Positions 8,816 to 18,374 of a DNA stretch of 64,000 nt are shown in pieces. The DNA comes from JACVRW01 sp963835705. GTDB taxonomy: Bacteria > Actinomycetota > Thermoleophilia > Solirubrobacterales > Thermoleophilaceae. Location: positions 1 to 64,000 of the forward strand of contig CAWIGR010000013.1 of assembly GCA_963835705.1 (NCBI GenBank), given 5' to 3'. Position numbers and translations under genes: made by a program. Position 1 is the first letter of the stretch. Each line of letters opens with the position of its first letter. The notes beneath the pieces were generated by a model. It ran no database searches, was not told where the DNA came from, and saw nothing but the letters and a program-made list of their open reading frames with translations.

Positions 8816-9934
8816 GCGCGGAGGGACGACCGGCGGAGCGGCGGAGCGCGGTCAGGCCGGAGCGCGCGCGAGCGCGGCGCAGGCGGTGCGCGGCCCGACG
8901 TCCTTCTCCTCTCGCTCGGCACCACGCTCGGCTGGCGGGCCGCCGACGCCGTCTTCGTCGAACAGCTGCGTCAGGGAGGCGCCTCGGTCGTCGCGACGAC
9001 GGTACGCGTCGGGGCGACCAGGCGGCTTCGGCGGGCCTACCCGGTCACCGACATCGTCGAGGCGCTTGCCGCCCGGCGCGCCCTGCGCGCGGCGCTTCGC
9101 CGCGAGCGCCCCCGCTCGATCGTGATCTCCTCCACAACGGCCGCGATGCTGGCCGACGTCGAGGGCCTCCCCTACGCCGTCCGGCTCGACGCGCCCGCTC
9201 GGCTCAACCGGCCCGGGGCCCACAACTCCGGCCTCCATGCGCTCGAGTGGCGCGCGCTCGCGCATGCCCGGCTCGTGCTCCCGTGGAGTCGCGCGGCTCT
9301 CGCCGCGCTTCCGAAGGGCTCGGCGCCCGCGATCGTGGTTCCCCCGCCGGTGGCTCCCTCCGGCGAGCCCGCCGCGGAGCGGGAGCGCCTCGCCGTCGCC
9401 TACACGCCCGACGTCAAGGCCAAGGGGCTCGACGTGGTCTGCGCGGCGTGGGGCCGCGCGGGCATCGGCGACGCCCGGCTCCTCGTGTTCGGAGTCGAGC
9501 GCGAGCGGGCGTTGGCGCACCTCCATCGCACCGGTGTGCCGCTGCCTGAGGGCGTCGACTTCCGCGGCAAGACGCCGCCCGCGGAGTTCCGGGCGGCGCT
9601 GCGGCGGGCGTGGGCGTATGTCGGCGGCGCCCGCTGGGAGGACTTCGGAATGGCCCCGCTGGAAGCGCTGGCAGACGGCGCGCTGCTCGTGACGGTTCCC
9701 TCGGGCGGGCCGTTCGAGGCGCTCGCCCTGGCGCGCCGGCTGGCGCCCGACCTGGTGGCTACCGCGGTGGCGCCGGAGCCGCTGGCCGCTTCGCTTCGGG
9801 CCGCGTTCGCGCTGCCGGATGAGGCTGTCGAGCGCTATCGGCCCGAGGCGGCCAGGCTCATCGAGCCCTTCCGGCCCGAGGCCGTGCAGAGAGCGGTGAA
9901 GGAGGAGGTCCTGCCGGCGCTGCTGGGGCCCTGA
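8812..9934 (+). CDS. GT-B glycosyltransferase, frameshifted near 8870
   Basis: Glycosyltransferase of the GT1/GT4 type. The only good start is GTG 8812, which overlaps the previous stop. From it the frame is coding-like only to about 8870; one shift leads into the body (PDVLLLSLGTTLGWRAAD, VISSTTAAMLADV, DAPARLNRPGAHN) that runs open to 9934. The C-terminal half has AYTPDVKAKGLDVV, LLVFGVERERA, VDFRGKTPPAEF and the donor-site block ARWEDFGMAPLEALADG. About 360 residues when repaired. It closes the four-gene coupled run that begins at 5886. Confidence 0.72.
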
Positions 9935-9990
9935 GGTAACCGGGAAGGTCGTGACGTGGCTGTCCAAGAGACCGATGCTTCGAGCCACCC

Positions 9991-11112
9991 TCATTGCCGT
10001 CGTTCCGCGGCCCGCAGGACCGCCCGCTCGAAGGCCTCGACATCGCGCTCGAGCGGGTGGCGCTCCGTCACCGCGAGACTGCCGGCCGAGAACCGGCCGC
10101 GCAGCGACGCGTCGCGCACCAGCGCAACCAGCGCCTCCGTGATCGCAGCCCGGTTCGAGGGATCGACCACGAAGGCGTTCTCCCCCTCCACCGCCACGTC
10201 CCCGGCCGCCCCGGCCCGCTCGGTGCAGATCAGCGGCAGGCCGGCCGCCGCCGCCTCGCGCACGGCCACGCCGAACGGCTCGTAGGTGCTGACCAGGGCG
10301 AAAACATCCGCCTCCGCGTAGACACCGGCGAGCGAGGCGGGGGCCACATAGCCGCGAAACCGCACAGATACCGAAAGCCGCTCCGCCAGCTCCCGCAGCT
10401 CCTCCTCCAGCGGACCCGTCCCGCACAGCTCGAGCTCTGCCTCCCCCGCGCCGAAGCCGCAGTCCGCGAACGCCTCGATGAGCAGGGAAAGGTTCTTGTC
10501 CGGCACCAGCCGCCCCACAGCAAGGACCCGCACCGGACCACTCGAAGTGGACCGTGCCCGCCCCACCGCCCGGAACGCCTCCAGGTCCGCGCTCTGCAAG
10601 CTCACCTCCACCCGCGCCGGATCCACCCCCAGTCGCCGCAGCCGCTCCACCCCCTGCGAGCTGAACACCACGAAGCCGTCCACGCGCGGCGCCAACAGGC
10701 CGTGCACGCGAAGTTGCAAGCCCGACAGCATCGGGTCGCTCCAGGGCGTGAGCTCGCTCATCACGACCAGCGTGCGCCGGTGGCGCCGGCACCACGCCAG
10801 GGCCCTCCACGTGGCCGGCCCGTACTCGGAGGACACCACCACGTCCGGCCCGAACCGCCGCAGCGCTCCCCCCAGCCCGCGCGCCAGCATCAGCGGCGTG
10901 CGACCGGGCCGGCGCCGCTGCCACGAGCGCAGCACCTCGCGGTCGTAGGCGCCCTGGGAAGCGAACCAGTCCGGGCTCATGTCCCAGCCCGGCTGGCCCC
11001 CGGCCAGGTAGATCACCCGGGGGGTGATCCGGCCCCGCTCCGCGAGCCGGGCGAACAGCGGCTCCCGGTACGGCACGGGAACCGGCGGGAGGATGGCGCA
11101 GCGCACCGGCAC
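9991..11112 (-). CDS. Family 4 glycosyltransferase
   Basis: Intact 373-residue GT-B glycosyltransferase on the opposite strand. It opens with MPVRCAILPPVPVPYREPLF, a segment typical of GT4 enzymes acting on lipid-linked intermediates. The donor domain contains VLAVGRLVPDKNLSLLIEAF, LELCGTGPLEEEL, FRGYVAPASLAGVYAEAD and STYEPFGVAVREAAAAGLP with the E-x7-E pair. It converges on the gene ending at 9934 (56 bases between stops) and is divergent from the secreted-protein gene at 11312. Confidence 0.88.
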   Translation of the reverse strand: MPVRCAILPPVPVPYREPLFARLAERGRITPRVIYLAGGQPGWDMSPDWFASQGAYDREVLRSWQRRRPGRTPLMLARGLGGALRRFGPDVVVSSEYGPATWRALAWCRRHRRTLVVMSELTPWSDPMLSGLQLRVHGLLAPRVDGFVVFSSQGVERLRRLGVDPARVEVSLQSADLEAFRAVGRARSTSSGPVRVLAVGRLVPDKNLSLLIEAFADCGFGAGEAELELCGTGPLEEELRELAERLSVSVRFRGYVAPASLAGVYAEADVFALVSTYEPFGVAVREAAAAGLPLICTERAGAAGDVAVEGENAFVVDPSNRAAITEALVALVRDASLRGRFSAGSLAVTERHPLERDVEAFERAVLRAAERRQ

Positions 11113-11311
11113 ACCGCAACTTTGCCTGACGGGCCGGGTCGCAAGCGTTTAGCGATGGGCCGAATCGGTGAGAACTCGGTGCTGAGCGTGACCCCCGCGC
11201 CCGCCGAGTCTGCTGCTAGCCTGCCCGACGCGAGCTGGGGTGTGTCGGCCTCACCCGTCTGCGCCGCCACCTCTTTCGATCCCCCACCCCCGTAAGAGGG
11301 AATCCGCGAAC

Positions 11312-11917
11312 GTGACCCGAGCCGCAACAAGACTGCTTGTCCTCGCCGTGCTCGCCTTGCTGGCGCTGCCCGGAAGCGCCACGGCGAATCCGATCCGCGA
11401 CTGCAACGCCGACGGCGATCTCGACAAGCAGTACTCGAACGCCGAGCTGCGCAAGGCGCTCGACAACCTCCCCACCGATCTGGACGAGTACAGCAACTGC
11501 CGCGAGATCCTGTCCGGCGCGATCACGAGCGGCTCCGACAAGGGCGGCAACCGGCCGAGCGCCGGTCTCGGCGCCGGCCCCGGCACCGGCGCCGACGGCA
11601 GCGCGCTGCCGCCCGACGAAGCCGCCGCCCGCGCCAAGGACAACGAGGACCTGGCGGCCATCACCGCCGACCCGGAGAAGAACCCCCCGAGCGTCAAGAT
11701 CGGCGACGAACAGGTGGAGCCCGGCTCGAACGGGCTGTTCGATCTGGCCACCGCGAGCAACGACGTTCCGGCGCCGCTCATGGCGGCCCTCATCGCACTC
11801 GCCCTCGTGACGCTGATCGGCGGACTCGTGGCCCTGCGCGAGCGCCTCCCCGCGCTGGCGCGTATCCCGCTCTTGTCCAAGATCCCGCGTGTTTCGTTCC
11901 CCCGATTCTGGCGCTGA
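11312..11917 (+). CDS. Secreted, C-terminally membrane-anchored protein of unknown function
   Basis: 201 residues from GTG 11312, with a purine-rich AAGAGGG eleven bases upstream. Residues 1-26 (VTRAATRLLVLAVLALLALPGSATA) are a signal peptide with an AxA cleavage site. The mature part starts NPIRDCNADGDLDKQYSNAEL and holds two cysteines, then a Gly/Pro-rich linker. A transmembrane segment (APLMAALIALALVTLIGG) at about 150-170 is followed by a basic tail. The last 29 bases overlap the ligase gene, so the two are probably co-translated. I do not recognise a named family; the context suggests a partner of the polymerase/ligase. Confidence 0.7.
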   Translation: MTRAATRLLVLAVLALLALPGSATANPIRDCNADGDLDKQYSNAELRKALDNLPTDLDEYSNCREILSGAITSGSDKGGNRPSAGLGAGPGTGADGSALPPDEAAARAKDNEDLAAITADPEKNPPSVKIGDEQVEPGSNGLFDLATASNDVPAPLMAALIALALVTLIGGLVALRERLPALARIPLLSKIPRVSFPRFWR

Positions 11918-14009
11918 CCAGGGCCCGCCGGCCGCCCGCCCCAGCCTGAGCCGGGTCCGCCCGGACTGGCTCGCCGCGCTGCTCCTGGGCCTGGCCCTTG
12001 CCGGCGTGGTCTTCGGCGCGGCCGGCGGCACCCAGATCGGCCGCACGACGGTCGTCGAGGTGCTGATGCTGCTCGTCGGCGGCGCGGTGGTGGCCGCAGG
12101 GGTTGTCTGGGGCAGGCGCGGCCCGACGTACGGCGCTGTCTCCGTGTTCCTGTTCGCCGCCCTCGCCGCCCTCACGGCGCTGTCCGTGACCTGGGCGATC
12201 GTGCCCGAGCTGGCCTACATCGAGGCGGGAAGGACGTTCGCGTACCTGGCCGTCTTCGCCGCGGGCGTGGCTGCCGCACGGCTCGCGCCCCGCGCCGGCC
12301 ACGTGGCGATCAAGGGCATCCTGCTCGCGGCCACCGCGGCCACCGCCTACGCCCTGGCCGCGCGCGTCTGGCCGGCGAGCATCGGCGAGAACGAGATCTC
12401 GAACCGCATCGGGCAGCCGTTCGAGTACTGGAACGCCGTGGGCAGTACGGCCGCGCTCGCGATCCCGGGCCTGCTCTGGCTGGGCTCGCGCCGAGGCGGC
12501 GGCGTCGCCGGCCGTGTAGCCGCCTATCCGGCGATGGGCGCCGCCATCCTTGCCATCCTGCTCACCCAGTCGCGGGGCGCCCTGGGCGCCGCGGCGCTCG
12601 GCGCCATCGCCTGGTTCGCGATCGTCCCGCTCCGCCTGCGCAGCCTGCCCGTGCTCCTGCTGCCGAGCCTCGGCGCCGGCCTCGTCGCGGTCTGGGCGCT
12701 GTCCAAGGACGCCTTTGCCGAAACGCTCCAGCCGATCGCGGTCAAGGAGAGCGTGGCGGGCGAGTTCGGCATGCTGCTCCTGCTCATGACCGCCGGGCTG
12801 GTTGCGGCCGGCTTGGCGGTGAACGTCGGTCGCTCCCGCTTCGCCCCGACCGTGCGGGCGCGCCGGCGGGTTGGGATCGCCGCTCTCGTGGTGGCGTGCG
12901 CCATTCCCCTTGTCGCCTTGACCTCGGTGGCATTCAGCGACCGCGGCCTCGGTGGGACGATCGAGGACCGCGTCGACGAGCTGACCAGCGAGACCGACAC
13001 CGCACCCACCGTGCAGGGCGCCGGCCGCTTCGGAGCGGCCTCCTCCACTCGCGGCAAGTACTGGCGCGAGGCGGGTCGCGTGTTCGCGGATCGCCGCTCC
13101 GTCGGCACCGGCGCGGGCACATTCGCCACGGCACGCCTGCGCCACCGTACCGACGCGAGCGTCACCCGTCACGCCCACGGCTTCGTCCCGCAGACGCTGG
13201 CCGATCTCGGAATCGTCGGTGTGGTCCTCACCAGCCTCCTGCTGCTCGCCTGGCTGGTCGCAGCGCTCCGCACGACTGCCCTGCACCCGCGCCGCCTCCC
13301 GTTCCGGCGCGACAACGGCGAGCCGCTTCCCAGACGCGACTGGACCGCCGAGCGCGCCGCGCTCGTCGCGCTGAGCCTGATCGCGATCGTCTTCGGGCTC
13401 CAGTCGGCGATCGACTGGACCTGGTTCGTACCGGGGCCGACCGCGATGGCGCTCGTCGCGGCCGGCTTCGTGGCCGGACGCGGTCCGGCGGCGGCCCTGC
13501 CGGAAGCAGGCCCGCTCGACCTCCGCGCACCGCTCCGGGATCCCTCTCCGCCGCGCCTCCTCGCCGCCTCGGCGGTGCTGCTCGCCGCGCTGCTCACCGC
13601 TTGGGCGATCTGGCAGCCCTGGGCCGCCGACCGCCGGACGAGCCAGGCCATCGAGCTCGCCGACGGAGGCGACGTGGATGGTGCCCTCGCGAAGACGCGG
13701 GACGCCGCCGACACCAACCCGCTCACCTCCGAGCCGCTGCTCGTCGAGGCCGCCATCGCCACCCGCGCCGGACGCGAGAGCGACGCCGAGGTGGCGCTCG
13801 AGGACGCGGTGCTCAAGTTCCCGGGCGAGCCCGAGACCTGGTACAGGCTCGCGGCGTTCCAGCTGGGGACGCTCGACGAGCCGGCCCAGGCCGCGGAGAC
13901 GATCCGCGGCGCCCTCTACCTCGACCCACACTCGCTGTCCGCGCGCCAGCTCTTCCTGGAGGCCAGGGCGAGCGAGCGTGAGGAGCTGGCCGAGCCCTCC
14001 CGTCCTTAG
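11889..14009 (+). CDS. O-antigen ligase/Wzy-type polymerase with C-terminal TPR region
   Basis: 706 residues from GTG 11889. Roughly 12 hydrophobic segments run from residue 26 to about 585, with the large outer loop around residues 360-440 containing GRFGAASSTRGKYWREAG and SVGTGAGTF, the signature stretch of the O-antigen ligase family (Wzy_C). The last 110 residues after the final membrane segment (AIWQPWAADRR) form tetratricopeptide-like helices (AIELADGGDVDGALAK, EVALEDAVLKFPGEPETWYRL). Such proteins polymerise or ligate lipid-linked glycans at the outer face of the membrane. Its stop overlaps that of the convergent epimerase (TTAG, 14006-14009). Confidence 0.85.
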   Translation: MFRSPDSGADQGPPAARPSLSRVRPDWLAALLLGLALAGVVFGAAGGTQIGRTTVVEVLMLLVGGAVVAAGVVWGRRGPTYGAVSVFLFAALAALTALSVTWAIVPELAYIEAGRTFAYLAVFAAGVAAARLAPRAGHVAIKGILLAATAATAYALAARVWPASIGENEISNRIGQPFEYWNAVGSTAALAIPGLLWLGSRRGGGVAGRVAAYPAMGAAILAILLTQSRGALGAAALGAIAWFAIVPLRLRSLPVLLLPSLGAGLVAVWALSKDAFAETLQPIAVKESVAGEFGMLLLLMTAGLVAAGLAVNVGRSRFAPTVRARRRVGIAALVVACAIPLVALTSVAFSDRGLGGTIEDRVDELTSETDTAPTVQGAGRFGAASSTRGKYWREAGRVFADRRSVGTGAGTFATARLRHRTDASVTRHAHGFVPQTLADLGIVGVVLTSLLLLAWLVAALRTTALHPRRLPFRRDNGEPLPRRDWTAERAALVALSLIAIVFGLQSAIDWTWFVPGPTAMALVAAGFVAGRGPAAALPEAGPLDLRAPLRDPSPPRLLAASAVLLAALLTAWAIWQPWAADRRTSQAIELADGGDVDGALAKTRDAADTNPLTSEPLLVEAAIATRAGRESDAEVALEDAVLKFPGEPETWYRLAAFQLGTLDEPAQAAETIRGALYLDPHSLSARQLFLEARASEREELAEPSRP

Positions 14010-14944
14010 GAGGCCGCGGCGAGCGCAGCCGCGTGCTCGACCTGCCGGCGCAGGCCGAGCTCCAGCGCCGTGCGCGGCGCCCAGTCGAGCTCGCGCCGGA
14101 CCCGCCCGAGGTCCGCTGCCGTGGAGCGCGGCTCGCGCGCGTCGGGCGGCCGTGCCGCAAGCTCCGGGGCGCGCCCGAGCGCCGCGCCCAGCAGGCGCAA
14201 GGCGTCCGCGAGCACGACGGGCCGCCCGCCGGCGACGTTGTAGACCGTGCCCGGCCGGGCCCGCTCGAGCGCCGCGACGGTCGCCTCGACGGCGTCACCG
14301 ACGTACGTGAAGTCGCGCGTCTGCCGGCCGTCGCCGAGCAGCGGCATCTCGCCGCCGTGCAGCGCCGCGCGGACGAAGCGCGCGAAGGCCATGTCCGGTC
14401 GCTGGCGCGGGCCGTAGACCGTGAAGTAGCGCAGCGTGACGAGCTCCAGGCCGTGCCGGCGAGCGAGCCGGCGCGCCACCAGCTCGGCGCGGCGCTTGGA
14501 GCGCGCGTACGGCGAGAGCGGGCGCAGCGGCGCGTCCTCGCCGACCGGGCCGGCCGCCGGGCCGTACACCGACGACGACGAGGCCAGCAGGATGCGCCGC
14601 ACCCCCGCGCGAGCGGCGCTGTGCATCACCACCTCGGTGGTCCGCACGTTCCCCGCCTCGAACAGCACGGGGGCGCCGCCGCGCACGCCGGGGCGCCCGG
14701 CGAAATGGCAGACCGCGTCGGCCCCGGCGAGCGCGCCCGTCAGCCCCGGGCGGTCGAGGAGGTTGCGCTCGAGGAGCGTGAACGCAGGCGCCCGGCGCAG
14801 CGCCGCCACGTTCTGCTCCTTCATCCCGCGCGGATAGAAGTGCGTGAAGCCGTCGATGCCGACGACCTCGTGCCCGCGGGCCACGAGCTCGTCGCAGACG
14901 TGCGAGCCGACGAAGCCCGCGGCACCGGTCACGACGACGCGCAC
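14006..14944 (-). CDS. NAD-dependent UDP-sugar epimerase (extended SDR)
   Basis: 312 residues, intact. The open frame extends far upstream, but the GTG at 14944 directly precedes VRVVVTGAAGFVGSH, the cofactor-binding start of the family, so it is chosen. Other landmarks are AVCHFAGRPGVR, LASSSSVYG, the YARSK catalytic motif, LRYFTVYGPRQRPDM and TRDFTYVGDAVEA. These fit UDP-glucose/UDP-glucuronate 4-epimerase-like enzymes supplying galactose-type sugars. It lies 10 bases downstream of the methyltransferase on the same strand and probably shares its message. Confidence 0.85.
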   Translation of the reverse strand: MRVVVTGAAGFVGSHVCDELVARGHEVVGIDGFTHFYPRGMKEQNVAALRRAPAFTLLERNLLDRPGLTGALAGADAVCHFAGRPGVRGGAPVLFEAGNVRTTEVVMHSAARAGVRRILLASSSSVYGPAAGPVGEDAPLRPLSPYARSKRRAELVARRLARRHGLELVTLRYFTVYGPRQRPDMAFARFVRAALHGGEMPLLGDGRQTRDFTYVGDAVEATVAALERARPGTVYNVAGGRPVVLADALRLLGAALGRAPELAARPPDAREPRSTAADLGRVRRELDWAPRTALELGLRRQVEHAAALAAAS

Positions 14945-14954
14945 GCCCGGCTTT

Positions 14955-15503
14955 CTATCGCGTGGCGCGCGCGAACAGCGTGCCCGACCCCCGCTCGAGC
15001 GAGCGCAGCTCGAAGCCCAGCTCCCCGAGTACCCGCGCCAGCGAGCGCCGCGTGAAGCGACGCAGATGGGGCGAGAGCGGGTCCTCGGGGCGAACCAGCG
15101 GGCGCGACGCCGGTGTGGTGAGCGCCAGCTCGCCCCCGGGTCGCAGGACGCGCCGGATCTCGGACAGGAAGAGCTGCACGTCGCGCACGTGCTCGAGGGT
15201 CTCGGCGCAGAGCACCAGGTGGAAGGCGGCGTCTTCGAGCGGGAAGGGGGCGTCGGGGTCGAGCTCGACGAGCACCGCCTCCGGCAGCCGAGCTCGTGCG
15301 CGCTCCAAAGCCACACCCGACACGTCGGCCGCGGTGAGCGCGCCGGCGTCGAGCTCGGCGGTCAGGCGCCCGTCGCCACACCCCACGTCGAGGGCGCGCT
15401 CAACCCGCCCGAGCCCGCGTACGAACTCGGCGAGGTGAGCCGGCGGCGGACCCGGGTCTGAGGGCACGAGCTCCCACAGCTCGTCGTCGTAGCGGCTTGC
15501 CAT
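14955..15503 (-). CDS. SAM-dependent methyltransferase (class I)
   Basis: 182 residues from ATG 15503 (MASRYDDELWELV). The SAM-binding motif DVGCGDGRL is followed by an acidic strand end (LTAADVSG), the motif IV region LVLCAETLEHVRD, and RRVLRPGGELALTTP. This is the Methyltransf_11 layout. In a glycan cluster it may methylate a sugar or cap, but nothing in the sequence fixes the substrate. A 23-residue upstream extension is open but not family-like. It is divergent from the GNAT gene, starts 19 bases apart. Confidence 0.8.
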   Translation of the reverse strand: MASRYDDELWELVPSDPGPPPAHLAEFVRGLGRVERALDVGCGDGRLTAELDAGALTAADVSGVALERARARLPEAVLVELDPDAPFPLEDAAFHLVLCAETLEHVRDVQLFLSEIRRVLRPGGELALTTPASRPLVRPEDPLSPHLRRFTRRSLARVLGELGFELRSLERGSGTLFARATR

Positions 15504-15522
15504 CGGCGCATATCCTGGCCGG

Positions 15523-16042
15523 ATGCCCTGGTCCCTGCGGCCCGCCGTGCCGAGCGACGCCGAACAGATCACGGCGCTGCTCGTCGAGGGCTTCGAGGGC
15601 TACCGCTCGTTCGCACCGCCCGGGTGGGAGCCGCCCGACGCGAATGCCGAGCTCGAACAGCTCCGCGGCTTCCTGGGCAACCACGAGGTCTGGTGCCTGG
15701 TCGCCGAGGAGGACGGCGAGCCGGCCGGCCATGTGGCGCTCATGCCGGCGCGGCTCCACCCGCACCCCTCGGACGACGACCGACTGGCTCACTTCTGGCA
15801 GCTGTTCGTGCGCCCGCGCTGGTGGGGGACCGGACTGGCCACCGAGCTGCACGGGGAGGCGCTGCGCGAGGCGCGCTCCCGCGGGTTCACCTCGATGCGC
15901 CTGTTCACCCCCGCCTCCCAGGCGCGCGCCAGGCGCTTCTACGAGCGCGAGGGCTGGACGGCTTTCGGAGAGCCCGCGGACCGACTTGGAGTTCGGCGCG
16001 CCGCTCGTGGAGTACCGCCGGCCGATCAGCATGAGCGTGTGA
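15523..16042 (+). CDS. GNAT family N-acetyltransferase, frameshifted near 15975
   Basis: Acetyl-CoA-dependent N-acetyltransferase, about 172 residues when repaired. It begins MPWSLRPAVPSDAEQITALL and has the acetyl-CoA binding block LFVRPRWWGTGLATELHGEAL followed by MRLFTPASQARARRFYEREGW, the classical GNAT motif A and B order. Near 15975 one base must be removed to reach the expected C-terminal strand FGAPLVEYRRPI, ending at 16042. The same indel also repairs the 3' end of the convergent methyltransferase, which supports a sequence error rather than two independent oddities. Confidence 0.75.
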
Positions 16043-16722
16043 CCGAAGCGGGCCAGCCGCGGGCGTGAGCCGAGCCGGTCGAGCCGGTGGAGCGCCCGCT
16101 GAGCCGCCGACGGCAGCCGCCGCCAGCCGAAGGTCACGGCGTGCAGCTCGGGCTCGAGCCTCGCGGCGCGGGCCTCCCGGACGAGCAGGCGCGGGGAGAG
16201 CGGCACGTCGTCGGGCGTGCCGTGCACCAGCGTGCCGAGCCCGGCGCGGTTGGCGAGCTCGAGCCCCGCGCCGACCGGGTGCCACAGCCCGGGCTCGATC
16301 GCCACCAGCGCGCCACCCGGGCGGAGCAGCCGCGCCGCCTCCTCGAAGCAGGGGCCGAGCGGCCCCTGGAAGGCGATGTGGTGGAGCACGAGGCGGTACA
16401 GGACCACGTCGAACGAGGCGGGCTCGAAGGGCAGCTCGCCCGCCCGGCCCTCGGCGCCGGCGTCGAGCTGGCCCGACTCGAGCAGGTGCTCCACCATCGC
16501 CGGGTTGAGATCGGTCCCGGTCATGCGCCATCCGGGGCGCGGGAACAGATGGCGGCCGGGGTGCCAGCCGCAGCCGACCGACAGGACGTGGCCGCCGGCC
16601 AGCCCGAGCCGGCGCTCGAGCAGCGCGCGCTCGCGCCGGTGCTCCTGGTCGTAGTGGACCTGCAGGGTGGCCGCGTCCGAGCGGCGGTCCAGCAGGTTGT
16701 CGGGGTCGTAGGGCTCGCTCAC
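15939..16722 (-). CDS. SAM-dependent methyltransferase, frameshifted near its 3' end
   Basis: Class I methyltransferase. GTG 16722 overlaps the stop of the sugar transferase (GTGA), and the protein starts VSEPYDPDNLLDRRSD. Landmarks are HVLSVGCGWHPGRHLF (SAM motif I), MTGTDLNPAMVEHL, DVVLYRLVLHHIA and RLLRPGGALVAIEPGLW. The uncorrected frame runs on for hundreds of bases with non-coding character; a one-base correction near 15975 gives a stop at 15939-15941. The length from 16722 to that stop is one base more than a multiple of three, consistent with a single inserted base. Convergent and overlapping with the GNAT gene. Confidence 0.75.
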
Positions 16723-18209
16723 CACGCTCCCCGGGCCCGGATGACCGCGGGGATCGTCTTCAGCATGATCGTGAGGTCGAGGAAGACCGACCAGCGCTCG
16801 AGATAGAGGAAGTCGAGCTTGACGAGCTCGTCGAAATCGAGCTCCGAGCGGCCCGACACCTGCCACAGCCCGGTCATGCCGGGCAGCACCAGGTAGCGCT
16901 TGCGGTGCCAGTCCTCGAGGCGGTCGTAGTCGCGCTGCGGCAGCGGCCGCGGGCCCACCAGCGACATCTGCCCGCGCACGACGTTGAAGAGCTGCGGCAG
17001 CTCGTCGAGCGACCAGCGCCGCAGGAAGCGGCCTACCGGCGTCACGCGCGGATCGCGGCGGATCTTGAACAGCGCCCCGCTCAGCTCGTTGTGCGCCTCG
17101 AGGTGGTCCTGCAGATGCTCGGCGCCGTGCACCATGGTGCGGAACTTCAGGCAGGCGAACGGCCTCCCGCCGATGCCCGGGCGAATCGAGCGGTACAGCA
17201 CCGGGCCGCGCGAGCTGAGCTTGATGGCGAGCGCGGCGAGGCCCATCAGGGGAGCCAGGACGACGACGAGCAGCGCCGATCCCACGATGTCGAAGCTGCG
17301 CTTGACCGCGAAGTCGACGCCCTCGAACACCGGCGGCTTCAGCTCGAACAGCGGCAGCGCCTGGCCCGGGACGAACTCGACCCGGTCCATCAGGATCTCC
17401 ATCGTCGACGGCGCCACCCGCACGCGCACGCCCTGGCGGTGGCAGCGGTCGACCAGCTCGACCGCCTCGGCCTGGGGGAAGTCGGGGTCGGCGATCAGCA
17501 CCTCGTCGACGGCGTCGAAGTGGCGCTCGAGCTGCTCGAGCGAGCGGAAGTCGCGCAGGCCGTCCATGAGCGACAGCGGCGTGTGGGCCACGAACCCGTA
17601 TGGCTCGATCACGTTCGAGTCCTTGAGCGCGTGCGCGACGGCCTGGATGTTCGCGCCCGAGCCGACCAGCACGGCCCGGCGCCGGTAGCCGGCCGCGCGG
17701 AGCACCACGCCCGAGACGCGCTCGAAGGCCCAGCGCAGGACCGACACGTACAGCAGCGCGAAGAACAGCGAGCCGTAGAAGATGTAGTACGACTGGAACG
17801 GCTCGCCCTCGATCTCCGCGTACACGAGGACCACGAGCGTGACCTGGAAGAGCGAGGCGATCACGCGCGAGAACCCGGGCCGCTGCGCGCGGTCGCGGTA
17901 GAGGCCCGAGCGGGCGAACAGGAGGAGCATCACGAGCCCGGCCAGCGGCGCGTACTCCTTGGCCTGGCCCCACATCTGCCCGAGCTGCTCGGGGGCCACG
18001 AGCGCCGTCTTCACGACGAGCGCCGTGTAGATGGCGAGGAAGAGCCCGATCAGGTCGAGCGCCGCGAGCGTCGTCACGCGCGCGAGGGCGCGCAGCGTGT
18101 CGAAGCGGAGGACGCTGCCGAGCAACATCGGCTTGCCCGCGCGAACGTCGCGGTCGGGCAGGGCGACCGGCTCGACTTCCCTCAGCTCTCTGACGAGTCC
18201 GTTAGGCAA
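16719..18209 (-). CDS. Polyprenyl-phosphate glycosylphosphotransferase (initiating sugar transferase)
   Basis: 496-residue, intact. Transfers a sugar-1-phosphate from a UDP-sugar to undecaprenyl phosphate, starting glycan assembly on the inner membrane face. Four to five hydrophobic segments lie in the N-terminal 150 residues, followed by a CoA-binding-like Rossmann domain (AVLVGSGANIQAVAHAL). A further membrane segment (IVGSALLVVVLAPLMGLAAL) precedes the catalytic bacterial sugar transferase domain with CLKFRTMVHGA, RFLRRWSLDELPQLFNV, SLVGPRPLPQRDY and PGMTGLWQVSGRS. These are the conserved motifs of WbaP/ExoY-type enzymes. It heads the minus-strand unit running to 15939. Confidence 0.92.
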   Translation of the reverse strand: MPNGLVRELREVEPVALPDRDVRAGKPMLLGSVLRFDTLRALARVTTLAALDLIGLFLAIYTALVVKTALVAPEQLGQMWGQAKEYAPLAGLVMLLLFARSGLYRDRAQRPGFSRVIASLFQVTLVVLVYAEIEGEPFQSYYIFYGSLFFALLYVSVLRWAFERVSGVVLRAAGYRRRAVLVGSGANIQAVAHALKDSNVIEPYGFVAHTPLSLMDGLRDFRSLEQLERHFDAVDEVLIADPDFPQAEAVELVDRCHRQGVRVRVAPSTMEILMDRVEFVPGQALPLFELKPPVFEGVDFAVKRSFDIVGSALLVVVLAPLMGLAALAIKLSSRGPVLYRSIRPGIGGRPFACLKFRTMVHGAEHLQDHLEAHNELSGALFKIRRDPRVTPVGRFLRRWSLDELPQLFNVVRGQMSLVGPRPLPQRDYDRLEDWHRKRYLVLPGMTGLWQVSGRSELDFDELVKLDFLYLERWSVFLDLTIMLKTIPAVIRARGAW

Positions 18210-18374
18210 AGCTTGATTCCAGGGGGGTACTAGTCAAACAGTTGGCGCGCGCGAATGTAGCGGCGTGGGCGGTGGGCGTCACTCCAGGAGCCCTCGGCAA
18301 ACGAAAAGGTCGCACGTTGCGGCCTGGGTTGTCACGGACCGGGGCGAGGAGTTGCAACATTCCGCTTCATCGCT
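18210..18374. promoter_or_regulatory. Divergent intergenic region, sugar transferase / sigma factor
   Basis: 165 bases between two divergent starts, holding the promoters of the minus-strand glycan unit and of the sigma-factor gene. It has several A/T-rich islands (18205-18240 and 18340-18370, the latter including GAGTTGCAACATTCC) but no -35/-10 pair I can assign with confidence. The sigma factor could regulate itself and the glycan genes from here; that is inference from position only. Confidence 0.4.

Noticed and set aside
8852..11119. Minus-strand open frame of 755 codons
   Set aside because: Shadow of the glycosyltransferases at 8812 and 9991; composition is low-complexity and the true frames have complete GT motifs.
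1..18209. A novel defence or secretion system inside the glycan cluster
   Set aside because: Apart from the VapBC pair all genes fit nucleotide-sugar synthesis, glycosyl transfer, modification or polymerisation; nothing suggests a separate system.
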